Below are positions 33,637 through 44,019 of a stretch of 64,000 nucleotides of DNA, piece after piece. The stretch is from the NCBI RefSeq assembly GCF_000621325.1, contig NZ_JHYQ01000002.1:1-64000 (forward strand), in the 5' to 3' direction. The position numbers were made by a program, and so were the translations under genes. Position 1 is the first letter of the stretch; each line of letters starts with the position of its first letter. The stretch comes from Thiothrix lacustris DSM 21227. Its GTDB lineage: Bacteria > Pseudomonadota > Gammaproteobacteria > Thiotrichales > Thiotrichaceae. Under the pieces are notes generated by a model, which was not told where the DNA came from, searched no databases, and saw only the letters and a list, made by a program, of their open reading frames with translations.

Positions 33637-35265
33637 TTATCGTGCACTAACAACTTTGTTCATCTCGTTAACCAATATTTGGTAGTCTTCAGTAAACTTA
33701 CGTGTGATCGTCGTGAGCGCTGAACCCAGCTCCGTCATCGTTCGGTTAAGCTCCTGTTCTAGTGCTTGATCTATTGCCCTTGTTTGTTTTAAGACAGACT
33801 CCTCAGTGCTATTGATGGTTGTTTGAGCAAAGTTTTTGATCTGAGCTTCTGATTCTTTATAGCCACTCATCATCTGGGCAATGGCTGTTTCAAACGTTTG
33901 TAATTGCGCTTGCTGACTGCCTTGCAATTGATGAATAAAGCCATAGAAATCCTCACGAATTTGCGTAACCGAATCAATCAAGGTTGTTTTGATGGCTTCT
34001 GACTCTCTAGTGAGGTGATCTGATGTTGTTTGCAACGCACCATTAACACGGGATGAGCTGTCATCAAATTCCGTTGCTGTTTTGATAATGGCATTCGAGA
34101 GGTTAGCGGCGCTTTCATTAATGCCTTCGACCAATTGCGATGAAGCCTGTTGGACGGCTGTGATGGTTTCATCAATACGTTGTTGTATTTGTGGCACCGC
34201 TTGCACTGCTTTGTCACGCATATCAGTAAAGACTTGCAAATGATTGTTTAAACCGTCGATTTGATGCTGGTTAATGTCCAAGACTGATTTGAGTTTTTCC
34301 ATGACAACAGGTATCTGTGCCGTTTGATGACTGATGTTTGCCACAGACGTTTCTGTTTGGGTGATTGCCTGAACACCTTGTGCGTATTGTTCAGTCATGT
34401 GTTCTAATTGATGACGATAATTCTCTTGCCACTGTACTAAAGCACCAACAGCAGCATTGAGCTGTTTGAAGTTTTCACCAAACTGCTCTGTTAGGTTGTG
34501 ATTGAAATCAACAATGACTTGCTTAAGTGCTGTTATTACCTGTTCTGTTGCCGACTTAGACAGAGCTTCCGATACTTTAGCCATTTCAAGCCATAACTGT
34601 GCTGCAAAGGCACTTTGTTGTTGCATCAGTTCTTGTATTAATTCTTTCATTTTAATGTGAATTTTAAGATGAACTTGGTTCTGTTGATTCACTGTGTCGT
34701 TTAGTATTTGTAAGGCATTGATGATTTGTTTACGTTGATCAGCAGCATCACTTCGGTGTAATTTTAAGATGTTGACTAGGCTTGAGTCAGTATTTTCATC
34801 ACCGATGGATTTGACGATCTGCGCCAAATGTTGATTTTGCACCGTTAAAATGCCTTCGATCGAGTTGTCGCTTTGAGCTAAGCCATCACTGTTTTCTGAT
34901 GCTTGCTCTTGGTTGAGTAAGAAACTCTCAAATGCTTTAAAGGTAATCGACAAAAAAACACCAATAATACTGGTAAAGAAAGCTGTTTGTAGACCCCATA
35001 GCAGATTCGTAATGGAGTTATTCATTTTTTCGGGTGTTGGATCAAATGCCAATAGGCCAATGACAATGCCAGCAAAGGTTCCTAAGATACCTAGTGACGA
35101 TAATAAGGTTGGGACGTAATCAGTAAAAACTGGTTTTCTTCCGCGCAATCTCAATATCAGTGCAACAATGAAAACAGACAAAATTACCCAAAAGAAAATA
35201 TCCGTAGTTGTTGATGCAAATTCAGGAGTTGGGTCAATTATTTCTTTTAATTTTTCAATAATCAT
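33637..35265 (-). CDS. zorA: ZorA, MotA-like motor protein with long helical tail
   Basis: This 542-residue protein has three clear N-terminal membrane helices: about residues 23-40, 54-74 (LLSSLGILGTFAGIVIGLLA) and 87-108 (LWGLQTAFFTSIIGVFLSIT), in the MotA/TolQ/ExbB pattern. The remaining ~420 residues are a Gln/Thr/Ser-rich helical tail with heptads. In Zorya systems this cytoplasmic tail transmits the infection signal from the ZorAB motor to the effector. It is the first gene of zorA-zorB-zorE. The shorter tail and HNH partner fit type II. The locus is AT-rich, suggesting transfer. Confidence 0.87.
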   Translation of the reverse strand: MIIEKLKEIIDPTPEFASTTTDIFFWVILSVFIVALILRLRGRKPVFTDYVPTLLSSLGILGTFAGIVIGLLAFDPTPEKMNNSITNLLWGLQTAFFTSIIGVFLSITFKAFESFLLNQEQASENSDGLAQSDNSIEGILTVQNQHLAQIVKSIGDENTDSSLVNILKLHRSDAADQRKQIINALQILNDTVNQQNQVHLKIHIKMKELIQELMQQQSAFAAQLWLEMAKVSEALSKSATEQVITALKQVIVDFNHNLTEQFGENFKQLNAAVGALVQWQENYRHQLEHMTEQYAQGVQAITQTETSVANISHQTAQIPVVMEKLKSVLDINQHQIDGLNNHLQVFTDMRDKAVQAVPQIQQRIDETITAVQQASSQLVEGINESAANLSNAIIKTATEFDDSSSRVNGALQTTSDHLTRESEAIKTTLIDSVTQIREDFYGFIHQLQGSQQAQLQTFETAIAQMMSGYKESEAQIKNFAQTTINSTEESVLKQTRAIDQALEQELNRTMTELGSALTTITRKFTEDYQILVNEMNKVVSAR

Positions 35266-35575
35266 GAGTTTAATCGAATCAATTGGGTTATATTGGGTTG
35301 ATAGGGAGCAAATCGAGTATTGTGGTATCTAGCCGTCTTACTGAAAAGCCTGTAATAGACCAGAAAAATTTTTATTAATCTTAAAATAAGAAAATGTCTA
35401 TTAATGTCGTATAGTCTTACGCATAGCTAAAAAGGTGGATTTATTTTCTTCTAATATGCCCGTAAATTGCGCAAATTTTAACTCAATACTTGAGTTTACT
35501 GCTGTGATCATGCTCACATTATTCCCCAATAAAAATTGAATAGGTTTGACAAAGGTGCTGTTGTCTTTGTCTCGT
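35266..35575. other. AT-rich upstream region of zorA with a coding scrap
   Basis: The stretch contains the presumed zorA promoter; TATAAC-like sequence on the minus strand near 35290 is the only candidate -10 and is weak. The part from 35401 onward reads on the minus strand as a protein-like fragment listed separately. No RNA gene or long repeat was seen. Confidence 0.4.
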
Positions 35576-35583
35576 AGCAGCAT
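35401..35583 (-). pseudogene. Fragment of an unidentified protein, C-terminal end
   Basis: The minus-strand frame reads LLRDKDNSTFVKPIQFLLG, then NVSMITAVNSSIELKFAQFT and ends TFLAMRKTIRH before a stop. The composition is protein-like and differs from antisense noise. It runs into the 112-bp repeat at its upstream end, where homology to anything plausible ceases, so it looks like the 3' remnant of a gene cut by the rearrangement. I cannot assign a family. An ATG formed at 35583 might allow a 60-residue product. Confidence 0.35.
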
Positions 35584-35687
35584 ACGCCGGATGTGCTGGA
35601 GCCAAAGGTTCTGTCGTAAGCGACGCGTGCGTTCTATGAGCACGGTGCAAAGCCGCAGCCCATGAGCCCGCCGTTGGAAGAGACGAA
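35576..35687 (+). repeat. 112-bp direct repeat, copy 2 (decayed)
   Basis: It matches 31505-31616 with three substitutions. One of these changes a GAA codon of the DUF2126 frame to TAA, so this copy is not functional coding sequence. It marks the right border of the Zorya region. Confidence 0.9.
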
Positions 35688-35898
35688 GCTGTTTCTGCGC
35701 ATCATGGGCAAAGGTTTTGACCGTGACGATTTTATCAGCCTGTTGGCGTATATGGGGTTTACTACCCTGTACCGCAAAACGGGCTAGCGGTGGAAAAATC
35801 TGCAACTGCCGGAGATTGCCGCGCTGCAAAACCTTGCCGCATGGCTATTGGTCACCGATGGTGAACAGGTGGAAATCGTCAGGATACAACCTGTGTAA
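35688..35898 (+). pseudogene. Degenerate ORF remnant of unknown family
   Basis: Directly after repeat copy 2, and in the same frame, the sequence reads LFLRIMGKGFDRDDFISLLA, then YMGFTTLYRKTG, a TAG stop (35785-35787), and RWKNLQLPEIAALQNLAAWL ending with TAA at 35896-35898. The composition is typical of a real protein, but there is no start codon with support and one in-frame stop. I do not recognise the family. It is probably the 3' part of a gene lost when the duplication arose. Confidence 0.45.
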
Positions 35899-35921
35899 GC
35901 GTCAAGTCCTACTAGATACTT

Positions 35922-36575
35922 TCAGTTCAACTGACTTTCCAGTGAGGCGAGTCGCTGCTCCAACTCGGCTACGCGTGCTTCCAATGCGGCATAAGCATCG
36001 TGCCGGGGCGCGGAGGTGTTACTGCTTGCATTACTGCCGGGGGATTCTTCCTGTAATGCTTCCAGCTTTTCGGTGCTGAGTGTGTGGAAATAACGATCTT
36101 CACGTCGGCCAGCACTCGCCGGTAAACGCATCACGAGTGGTTTGTCAGCTGCTAGCCATGTATCCAGAATCTCACGAATTTCGTCAATACTCGCAAAGTC
36201 TGCCATGCGCTCGGTACGTGTTTTGATTTCGTTCAAGGTTTGTGGGCGGCGTAGTAATAGTACGCAAAGAATGGCTTGCTGTTTGCGATTGAGCTTCAGG
36301 CGACGTTCCACTTGGTGCGCGACCCGCTGGGCGCGTTCGCTGTACTGGATGGCAGTCCAGCCACCTTCGACGAGCACTTTGGCGGTATGCCCAACGACGC
36401 CTTCGGTCAAGCTCATGACAGGTTCACGGCTACTTTTCTGGTTACAGGCATTGGCTAAGGCGTTAAAGGTGAGGGGGTAGCTGGCGGGAGTGGTGAGTTG
36501 CTTTTCCATTAGGCAACCAAGGATGCGGAGTTCTTCGGTACTGAAGGGTGGTCTGGGTTGTTCATCGTCAAACAT
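35922..36575 (-). CDS. YceH family protein (DUF480)
   Basis: This protein of 217 residues has tandem winged-helix-like domains of the YceH/DUF480 family: FSTEELRILGCLMEKQLTTP, YPLTFNALANACNQKSSREP, and KQQAILCVLLLRRPQTLNEI. A C-terminal coiled coil (EARVAELEQRLASLESQL) ends it. The function is not established. The start is ATG 36575, 24 bp after aat, making it the third gene of a trxB-aat-yceH operon. A longer frame to 36653 overlaps aat and is rejected. Confidence 0.88.
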   Translation of the reverse strand: MFDDEQPRPPFSTEELRILGCLMEKQLTTPASYPLTFNALANACNQKSSREPVMSLTEGVVGHTAKVLVEGGWTAIQYSERAQRVAHQVERRLKLNRKQQAILCVLLLRRPQTLNEIKTRTERMADFASIDEIREILDTWLAADKPLVMRLPASAGRREDRYFHTLSTEKLEALQEESPGSNASSNTSAPRHDAYAALEARVAELEQRLASLESQLN

Positions 36576-36598
36576 GGTGAAGCCTTTTATGGTTGTGT

Positions 36599-37348
36599 TT
36601 AAGTCGGTTGTGGTTCCCAGCGTGAGAGGTCGGCATGAGGATCTGTTTCCCAACGTGCTGGTGGTGGAACATGCAGATTGTCTTGTAACAGGGTGTAGTA
36701 GGCATGGCGGGAAATATTTTCCGAACCCATGCTGATCAAATGCGGGTTTTCGATTTGACAGTCAATGACAGCAAATCCCCAATGCTGTAGGTGCCATGCT
36801 AGCGCTACCATCGCGATTTTAGAGGTATCCGGTTCACGGCTGAACATGGATTCGCCACTGAAAACGCCGCCGGTTGCCACACCGTATAAACCGCCGACCA
36901 GTTCGCCTGCTGGGTTCCACACTTCTACAGAGTGTGCAATGTCATGTGCGTGCAACATACAATAGGCTGTGTGCATTTCATGGGTAATCCACGTTTCCGC
37001 TGTGTAAGCGCGTGGCGCAGCACAGGCATCCACCACTTCAGCGAAGCGGGTGTCAAAGGTGATGCGGTAGCCTTTATTACGTAACGATTTTCGTAAACTG
37101 CGGGTGATGCGGATGCGCTCGGGAAATAGGACGGTACGTGGGTCAGGCGACCACCAGTAAATGGGTTCGCGGGGGCCAAACCATGGGAAAATGCCAGAAC
37201 GGTAGGCATTCTTCAGGCGGGCGATGCTTAAATCGCCGCCTACCGCTAGCAAGCCATTGGGTTCTTCCCACGCAATTTCCACGGGAGGGAAGGGTTCTTC
37301 CGACCACGTGGGGTTGAGTAGTGTCAAACTAAGGGATCGTGGTAACAC
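36599..37348 (-). CDS. aat: Leucyl/phenylalanyl-tRNA--protein transferase
   Basis: This 249-residue protein has the Aat pattern: GLLAVGGDLSIARLKNAYRS, GIFPWFGPREPIYWWSPDPR, and GGLYGVATGGVFSGESMFSR followed by SKIAMVALAWHL. It adds Leu or Phe from tRNA to proteins starting with Lys or Arg, marking them for ClpAP degradation (the bacterial N-end rule). It starts at GTG with AAGGA just upstream, 9 bp after trxB. Confidence 0.95.
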   Translation of the reverse strand: MLPRSLSLTLLNPTWSEEPFPPVEIAWEEPNGLLAVGGDLSIARLKNAYRSGIFPWFGPREPIYWWSPDPRTVLFPERIRITRSLRKSLRNKGYRITFDTRFAEVVDACAAPRAYTAETWITHEMHTAYCMLHAHDIAHSVEVWNPAGELVGGLYGVATGGVFSGESMFSREPDTSKIAMVALAWHLQHWGFAVIDCQIENPHLISMGSENISRHAYYTLLQDNLHVPPPARWETDPHADLSRWEPQPT

Positions 37349-37357
37349 ACCGTTCCT

Positions 37358-38335
<978 letters not shown>

Positions 38336-38427
38336 TTACGGGGCGGATACTTTCCCGTTTATTCCGAATCGGGTAATGCTATGTGACATGTCGTGCCGGG
38401 TAAAGTAGTAATCGGAAAAACAATCCC

Positions 38428-38433
38428 TATAAT
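38428..38433 (+). promoter_or_regulatory. Putative -10 element of ftsK
   Basis: A perfect TATAAT lies 30 bp before the ftsK start codon, inside an ATCCC/GGGAT inverted repeat. No good -35 sits 17 bp upstream, so the promoter call is weak. Confidence 0.35.
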
Positions 38434-38462
38434 AATGGGATCAAACAGACAGGGATATTGGT

Positions 38463-41000
38463 TTGGCTAAGGTTATTCTCAATCAGAAAAAACGTTTAGG
38501 CTTGCAACAGGCAAGTGTCATCATTTTTATGGGTATTGCTGCGGTCATCCTACTGGCGCTGCTTTCCTATCATTCAACCGATCCAGGGCCATTTCGTGAT
38601 AATGGTACACACTTGGGTGCTTGTAAAAATCTGGCAGGGTGTAAGGGTGCTTGGTTAGCAGATTTCTTACTGGGATTGCTGGGTTATCTGGCGTATGCCT
38701 TGCCGGTGGTATTGGTCGTTATGGGATTAACGGCATTCCGTATCGGCCCCCATATGAAAAACCCGAACAATCCGGTCGGTGGTATCAATGACATCATCAC
38801 CAGTGTCGGTGCTTTATTTACCCTGTTATCGGGGGCAGGTTTGGCTCACTTGTTATTTGTGCCATTCCCAGAGGGTATTGGCGGCGGAATGCTCGGACAA
38901 GTCGTCGCACGATTGTTTACGGGCACATTCTTGGGCTTTTTTGGGTCAATTTTGTTTTTGCTGTCATTGTTTTTGGGCAGTATTACGGTGGTAGCGGATA
39001 TTTCTTGGGCGCAAGTAACGGAGAAAGTCGGTGATTGGATGCTGCAAGCATTCAATAAGCTGCAAGGCATTGAAATGCCTGAAGTGCCTACAGGCAGTGT
39101 TAGCGGTGGTATATTTGGGCGTTTCTCTGACGCGATGGGGCGTAGCAAAGGCTATTTGCAAGGCAGTGCTGGGGCGTTGGATAAAGCCAGTAATTGGATG
39201 AATCGTACCGTTGGTGGTGTGGGCGATGTGTTCGGTGGTAAACGTGGCGAACCAGAGTTCGAGGGCGTTGATGTCACTGAGTTACGTGCATCCAGACCCC
39301 CTGAGTCACCCTTAGGAACACCAGACTTTGAAGCATTACTGCGAGGCAAGCAGGTTGCTCCTGAGCCTGAGCCTGCTGTAGCTGAGCAGAGTGATACGCA
39401 TCCCAAGGCCGCTGAAGTCGATAATGTCCAACGTAAGGTTGAACCCCTTCCGGCTGATCTTCAGGTTCCACCGATGCGGAAAGGCAAAACCAAAGGCATA
39501 TCTAGTTTGCCACCGATGAGCTTACTCAATTTACCACCACGAGAGCGCGTTACGCAGTCGAAGGAACGCTTGGATGAGTTGGCGGATAAATTAGTCGAAG
39601 CGTTAGGGCATTACGGCGTGCGTGATGTCAAAGTCGTGGCACGTGACCCTGGCCCAGTCATTACCCGTTTTGAGCTGGAATTGCCGGACGGTACGAAGGC
39701 TTCCAAGATTTCTGGTCTGGCCTCTGATCTGGCGCGGAACATGTGCGTTTCCAGTGTGCGTGTGGTGGAAGTGATTCCGGGGCGGCCAACGATTGGCGTT
39801 GAAGTGCCGAATGATAACCGTGATGTGGTGTTTATGAGCGAAATGCTGGCATCACAGGTTTACAAGAAAAACCATTCACCGTTGACACTGGCACTGGGTA
39901 AGGACATCGCTGGACAGCCGATTGTGGCAGATCTTGGGCGTATGCCGCATTTGCTGGTCGCCGGTACGACAGGTTCGGGAAAATCGGTGTTCATCAACGC
40001 AGTGCTGATGAGCTTGCTGTACAAAGCCACGCCGGAAGACGTGCGCATGATCATGATCGACCCGAAAATGCTGGAATTAAGCAGCTACGAAGATATTCCG
40101 CATCTGCTAGCGCCGGTTGTGACTGACATGAAGCACGCAGCCAATGCGTTGCGCTGGTGCGTGGCTGAAATGGAGCGGCGCTATCTGTTGATGTCCAAGC
40201 TCAAGGTGCGCAACATCGCCGGTTTCAATGAAAAAATCCGTGAAGCGCAAGAACGAGGTGAAGTAATCCTCGACCCCTTGTTTGACCCGCTGACCAGTGT
40301 GGATGGCCATCCGCAGCCATTGAAGCCATTACCTTACATCGTGGTGATCGTGGATGAATTCGCCGACATGATGATGGTGGTCGGCAAAAAGGTGGAAGAG
40401 CTGATTGCGCGTCTTGCACAAAAGGCGCGGGCTTCTGGCATTCACTTGATTTTGGCGACACAGCGGCCTTCGGTGGATGTCATCACGGGTTTGATCAAGG
40501 CCAATATCCCGACGCGAATTGCCTTCCAGGTTTCCACCAAGATAGACTCGCGCACCATTCTGGATCAGGGCGGGGCGGATCAATTGCTGGGTTACGGTGA
40601 TATGTTGTACATGCCGCCGGGTACGTCGTTGCCGCAACGGGTACACGGTGCACTGGTGACCGACCGCGAAGTGGAAGATGTTGCCAATTACCTCAAGCTG
40701 CAAGGGGAACCGGACTACATCCTTGATGTCTTAGCTGATACAACGTCTGCGTCCGATGCCATACCCGGCTTGGAGCCGCTGGCGGAACGGGAAGGCGAAT
40801 CAGACCCGCTGTATGACGAAGCAGTGGCAGTGGTTATCGAATCCCGACGTGCGTCGATCTCTTATCTGCAACGCCGCCTCAAAGTGGGCTACAACCGTGC
40901 GGCGCGGATGATAGAGGACATGGAAGGCGCAGGTGTGGTCAGCCCGGTGTTGAGCAATGGCTCCCGCGACGTGCTGGTTTCTTCACCTGCAAAGGATTGA
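38463..41000 (+). CDS. ftsK: DNA translocase FtsK
   Basis: This 845-residue protein has an N-terminal membrane domain (about four helices to residue 180), a Pro/charged linker, and the RecA-like motor. The motor shows Walker A ([15 protein letters not shown]) and Walker B ([15 protein letters not shown]). The C-terminal gamma winged helix ([33 protein letters not shown]) reads KOPS sites. FtsK pumps chromosome ends toward dif and activates XerCD at the septum. The start is TTG with an AGGGA site. It is followed by lolA, the common order. Confidence 0.95.
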   Translation: MAKVILNQKKRLGLQQASVIIFMGIAAVILLALLSYHSTDPGPFRDNGTHLGACKNLAGCKGAWLADFLLGLLGYLAYALPVVLVVMGLTAFRIGPHMKNPNNPVGGINDIITSVGALFTLLSGAGLAHLLFVPFPEGIGGGMLGQVVARLFTGTFLGFFGSILFLLSLFLGSITVVADISWAQVTEKVGDWMLQAFNKLQGIEMPEVPTGSVSGGIFGRFSDAMGRSKGYLQGSAGALDKASNWMNRTVGGVGDVFGGKRGEPEFEGVDVTELRASRPPESPLGTPDFEALLRGKQVAPEPEPAVAEQSDTHPKAAEVDNVQRKVEPLPADLQVPPMRKGKTKGISSLPPMSLLNLPPRERVTQSKERLDELADKLVEALGHYGVRDVKVVARDPGPVITRFELELPDGTKASKISGLASDLARNMCVSSVRVVEVIPGRPTIGVEVPNDNRDVVFMSEMLASQVYKKNHSPLTLALGKDIAGQPIVADLGRMPHLLVAGTTGSGKSVFINAVLMSLLYKATPEDVRMIMIDPKMLELSSYEDIPHLLAPVVTDMKHAANALRWCVAEMERRYLLMSKLKVRNIAGFNEKIREAQERGEVILDPLFDPLTSVDGHPQPLKPLPYIVVIVDEFADMMMVVGKKVEELIARLAQKARASGIHLILATQRPSVDVITGLIKANIPTRIAFQVSTKIDSRTILDQGGADQLLGYGDMLYMPPGTSLPQRVHGALVTDREVEDVANYLKLQGEPDYILDVLADTTSASDAIPGLEPLAEREGESDPLYDEAVAVVIESRRASISYLQRRLKVGYNRAARMIEDMEGAGVVSPVLSNGSRDVLVSSPAKD

Positions 41001-41017
41001 AATACATGAGGTTAACG

Positions 41018-41653
41018 ATGAAAATAAGTTTTACCAAAACACTGGCAGCCGTCGTGGCAATGGGCTTGATGAGCACGAGCGCATGGGCAGGGGGACGTGA
41101 AAAGCTGGATGAGTTTTTCACCAAAGTAACGACTATGCAGTCAGCCTTTACCCAGCAAGTGGTGGATGACAAAGGTGCCTTGCGCCAATCGTCCAGCGGT
41201 AATGTGTTCCTGTCGCGCCCCGGCAAGTTCCGCTGGGAATATGCCGCACCCGATAAACACGAGATCGTGGCCGATGGTAAAAATGTTTGGGTTTACGATG
41301 TGGAGCTGGATCAGGTCACGGTCAAACCGATGACTCAAGCGCTTTCCGCCGCGCCTGTTGGGATGTTGACTCAGAAACAGCCCGTCGATAAGCAATTCAA
41401 CGTGCAGGAAATGGAAGCTGACGGCAGTGCGCTGGAGTGGTTCCGCCTGACACCTAAGAAAAAAGACTCTGATTTCACCAGTATGGATCTGGGCATCAGC
41501 GCCACAGGTGTTGAGGAAATGATCCTCGGTGACAAGTTCGGTCAGCAGACTTACATCAAGTTCCAAGGGTTGCGCACGGACATTAATATCGACGCTAGCC
41601 GCTTCAATTTCACGCCACCGAAAGGGGCAGACGTGATCGGCAAGGCTTCTTGA
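41018..41653 (+). CDS. lolA: Outer-membrane lipoprotein carrier LolA
   Basis: This protein of about 211 residues has a signal peptide ([20 protein letters not shown], cleaved near SAWA). The LolA domain follows: [59 protein letters not shown]. It shuttles lipoproteins across the periplasm from LolCDE to LolB. The ATG at 41018 has a GAGG site. Its stop overlaps the TTG start of rarA, so ftsK-lolA-rarA look like one unit. Confidence 0.94.
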   Translation: MKISFTKTLAAVVAMGLMSTSAWAGGREKLDEFFTKVTTMQSAFTQQVVDDKGALRQSSSGNVFLSRPGKFRWEYAAPDKHEIVADGKNVWVYDVELDQVTVKPMTQALSAAPVGMLTQKQPVDKQFNVQEMEADGSALEWFRLTPKKKDSDFTSMDLGISATGVEEMILGDKFGQQTYIKFQGLRTDINIDASRFNFTPPKGADVIGKAS

Positions 41654-42927
41654 TCCCACTCGCAGAACGTATGCGCCCGGCGTTGCTCGATGAGTACGCC
41701 GGGCAGCTTCACCTGCTCGCTGTCGGCAAACCGCTGCGGCGAGCCATCGAAGAATCCCGCCCACACTCGATGCTCTTCTGGGGGCCACCCGGAACCGGCA
41801 AAACCACTTTGGCGCGTTTGATTACCCATTACTGGGAAGCTGAATTCCTTACCTTGTCGGCAGTATTGGCGGGGGTAAAGGAAATCCGTGCGGCGGTGGA
41901 GGTGGCGCGTCAAAATCGCGATCAGTTTGGCAGTAAAACCGTGCTGTTCGTGGATGAAGTCCACCGCTTCAACAAGGCGCAGCAGGATGCTTTCTTGCCG
42001 CATATCGAAGACGGCACGCTGCTGTTTATTGGTGCGACCACCGAAAATCCTTCCTTTGAACTGAATAACGCGCTGTTGTCGCGGGTGCGTACCTACGTGC
42101 TGCGGGCGCTGGCGGTGGATGACATTACGGCAGTGTTGCAACGTGCTTTGCAGGACACGGTGAAGGGGCTGGGGGATTTGCACGTACAAGCCAGTGAGGG
42201 TGTGTTGGAAGCGCTGGCGGCGGCGGCCGATGGTGATGCACGGCGGGCGCTGAACTGGCTGGAAATTGCGGCGGATTTGGCGGAAGACACTTCGGCAGGT
42301 TTGCAGATTACCGATGCCACGGTGAAGGAAGTGGTGGCGGAATCGTTGCGGCGTTTCGATAAGGGTGGCGACCTGTTTTACGAGCAGATTTCAGCCTTGC
42401 ACAAGTCGGTGCGCGGCACTGACCCGGATGCGGCTTTGTATTGGCTGTGTCGGATGCTGGATGGTGGTTGTGACCCGCTGTACATTGCGCGGCGCGTGGT
42501 GCGTATGGCGAGTGAGGATATTGGCAATGCTGATCCACGTGGCTTGCAACTGGCGCTGAATGCGTGGGATGCGTTTGAACGGTTGGGTAGCCCGGAAGGC
42601 GAGCTGATGATTGCGCAGGCGGTGGTGTATCTGGCGTGTGCGCCCAAGAGCAATGCGGTGTATACGGCGTACAAGCTGGCGCGGGCGGATGCGCAGCAGT
42701 CGGGTTCGCTGGATGTGCCGATGCACTTGCGTAATGCCCCAACCAAGCTGATGAAGGCGCTGGATTACGGCAAGGGTTATCGCTACGCACATGATGAGAA
42801 AGATGCGGTTGCCGTGGGGGAAAATTATTTCCCGGATGCGCTGAAGGGGCGACGCTATTACGAGCCGGTCGAGCGCGGGTTGGAGATTAAGATTCGGGAG
42901 AAGCTGCGGGCGTTTCGTCAAAGATAA
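41650..42927 (+). CDS. rarA: Replication-associated recombination protein A (RarA/MgsA)
   Basis: This protein of about 425 residues is a AAA+ clamp-loader-like ATPase: [20 protein letters not shown] at the start, Walker [14 protein letters not shown], Walker [15 protein letters not shown], and [20 protein letters not shown]. The C-terminal region ([21 protein letters not shown]) is typical of the family. It acts at stalled replication forks. The start TTG (41650) overlaps the lolA stop; an ATG at 41671 would remove conserved residues. Confidence 0.94.
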   Translation: MIPLAERMRPALLDEYAGQLHLLAVGKPLRRAIEESRPHSMLFWGPPGTGKTTLARLITHYWEAEFLTLSAVLAGVKEIRAAVEVARQNRDQFGSKTVLFVDEVHRFNKAQQDAFLPHIEDGTLLFIGATTENPSFELNNALLSRVRTYVLRALAVDDITAVLQRALQDTVKGLGDLHVQASEGVLEALAAAADGDARRALNWLEIAADLAEDTSAGLQITDATVKEVVAESLRRFDKGGDLFYEQISALHKSVRGTDPDAALYWLCRMLDGGCDPLYIARRVVRMASEDIGNADPRGLQLALNAWDAFERLGSPEGELMIAQAVVYLACAPKSNAVYTAYKLARADAQQSGSLDVPMHLRNAPTKLMKALDYGKGYRYAHDEKDAVAVGENYFPDALKGRRYYEPVERGLEIKIREKLRAFRQR

Positions 42928-42975
42928 TCCACCCTTGATGAGCTAGATCATTTGAGTTGTCTGGATACTGGAACA

Positions 42976-43419
42976 TCATGTTGTTGTTAAAGTAGTCATC
43001 CCCAAGATTTTGGCGGCTTCATTCAAATGCTTGTCAAAGCAGGCAAACACCAACGGTTGCGGCATAATTTGCAGGCTAATCGCCTCCGCTGCCGCCAAAT
43101 GGATGCTGTCGTAACCACGCAAGCCAAACTGATCCGCCAGATTGCCCGCCCGTTTGACCAGCATTTCAGTCGGCAAAATCACATTCAGCGTTTGCCAATC
43201 GTTGTCGATAATGGGCAACAGTTGGGCTTTTTGGGCGGCATCCAGACGTTGCATACGCTGTGCTTTTGCCAAGGCTGCGCGTAATTCGGCGTAGGTAATC
43301 AGGTGGGTGCAAGTCTGTTCCGCTTGTTCAACTGCTGCATGGACGGCTTCTGAACCGTCTTCTTCCACATACAGTTTCAGCCATGCGGAAGTGTCGAGAT
43401 AGAGTAGGGGAATGTTCAT
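42976..43419 (-). CDS. vapC: PIN-domain ribonuclease toxin (VapC type)
   Basis: This 147-residue PIN domain has the acidic active-site residues: LYLDTSAWLKLYVEE (first Asp), a Glu in ITYAELRAALAK, and GYDSIHLAAAEAI with the later Asp. VapC toxins are RNases that cut tRNA or rRNA and are held inactive by their antitoxin. The gene overlaps the upstream Phd-type antitoxin gene by 4 bp, the usual antitoxin-first order. The specific target is unknown. Confidence 0.88.
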   Translation of the reverse strand: MNIPLLYLDTSAWLKLYVEEDGSEAVHAAVEQAEQTCTHLITYAELRAALAKAQRMQRLDAAQKAQLLPIIDNDWQTLNVILPTEMLVKRAGNLADQFGLRGYDSIHLAAAEAISLQIMPQPLVFACFDKHLNEAAKILGMTTLTTT

Positions 43420-43694
43420 GCACGGTCTTCCAACAACAAATCACTCAACGACACGCCTGCGGTTAAGCGGATACGCTGTGCGGCAGGCAACCCCAGTTTT
43501 TTGCCAGCTTGCCCGCGCCGTACCCACGCTAATTTATCCAGCGGTTGTGAAGCGCGAAGTTGCAAATTGGGTGCTAGGCGCGTCAAACGTGCTACCGGAT
43601 TGCCGTGGGTGGTGACGATGATTTCTTCACCTGCTTGGGCGTATTTCAGGTATTCAGAAAAGCGGTTTTTGAGTTCGCGGACAGCAACGTGCAT
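43416..43694 (-). CDS. Phd/YefM-family antitoxin (VapB role)
   Basis: This 92-residue protein opens HVAVRELKNRFSEYLKYAQAG, continues EEIIVTTHGNPVARLTRL, and so matches the Phd/YefM antitoxin family. These bind the toxin with the C-terminal part and repress their own operon with the N-terminal part. An 11-bp perfect inverted repeat starts 15 bp upstream of its start codon. It is followed by the PIN toxin. Confidence 0.88.
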   Translation of the reverse strand: MHVAVRELKNRFSEYLKYAQAGEEIIVTTHGNPVARLTRLAPNLQLRASQPLDKLAWVRRGQAGKKLGLPAAQRIRLTAGVSLSDLLLEDRA

Positions 43695-43708
43695 AACGGT
43701 TATCTCAT

Positions 43709-43739
43709 TTGTGGCTACATTTTAAAATTGTAGCCACAA
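43709..43739 (-). promoter_or_regulatory. Palindromic operator of the antitoxin-toxin operon
   Basis: TTGTGGCTACA (43709-43719) and TGTAGCCACAA (43729-43739) form a perfect 11-bp inverted repeat with a 9-bp AT-only spacer, 15 bp upstream of the antitoxin start. It is the expected place for autorepression by the Phd-type protein or the toxin-antitoxin complex. Confidence 0.65.
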
Positions 43740-43785
43740 GTAGGGGTGTTTACAAGTGCGGAGAATCGCTGTAATTCAGACTGAT

Positions 43786-43997
43786 TTGCGGTAAGGTCGT
43801 TCGACGATTATGGGAGCAAGTTGCAGTTTGTGGCGAATTTACTGCCTCCGGTGTTTGCCAAGGATACGGGCATAGCCGCTTTCCCTGTTCCCGTTGGTAG
43901 GGTTTATCACAGCGGACGTTCAGATGTATCCACTGAAGCCGATTCGCTATTGTTTGAAAGTAGTGCTGAGGCATTATTGAAACGGCGCAAAGTATGA
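43786..43997 (+). pseudogene. Remnant related to the small protein at 45087-45323
   Basis: The plus-strand frame ending with TGA at 43995-43997 includes FPVPVGRVYHSGRSDVSTEA, matching PIPVGRVYRSGRSDVSAKA in the small protein encoded at 45087-45323, followed by a different C-terminus (SSAEALLKRRKV). No start codon or ribosome site is present; a stop lies just upstream of the frame. It is a decayed or rearranged copy of that protein's gene. Confidence 0.45.
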
Positions 43998-44019
43998 ACC
44001 CATTCCCCCATTGATTCCC

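Noticed and set aside
31763-35265. Flagellar or Tol/Exb motor genes instead of Zorya
   Set aside because: The long helical tail on the MotA-like protein and the overlapping HNH nuclease gene do not fit those systems.
31490-35700. Integrative element with attachment sites
   Set aside because: No integrase, recombinase or tRNA target is present; the repeat is protein-coding sequence with substitutions, better explained by duplication.
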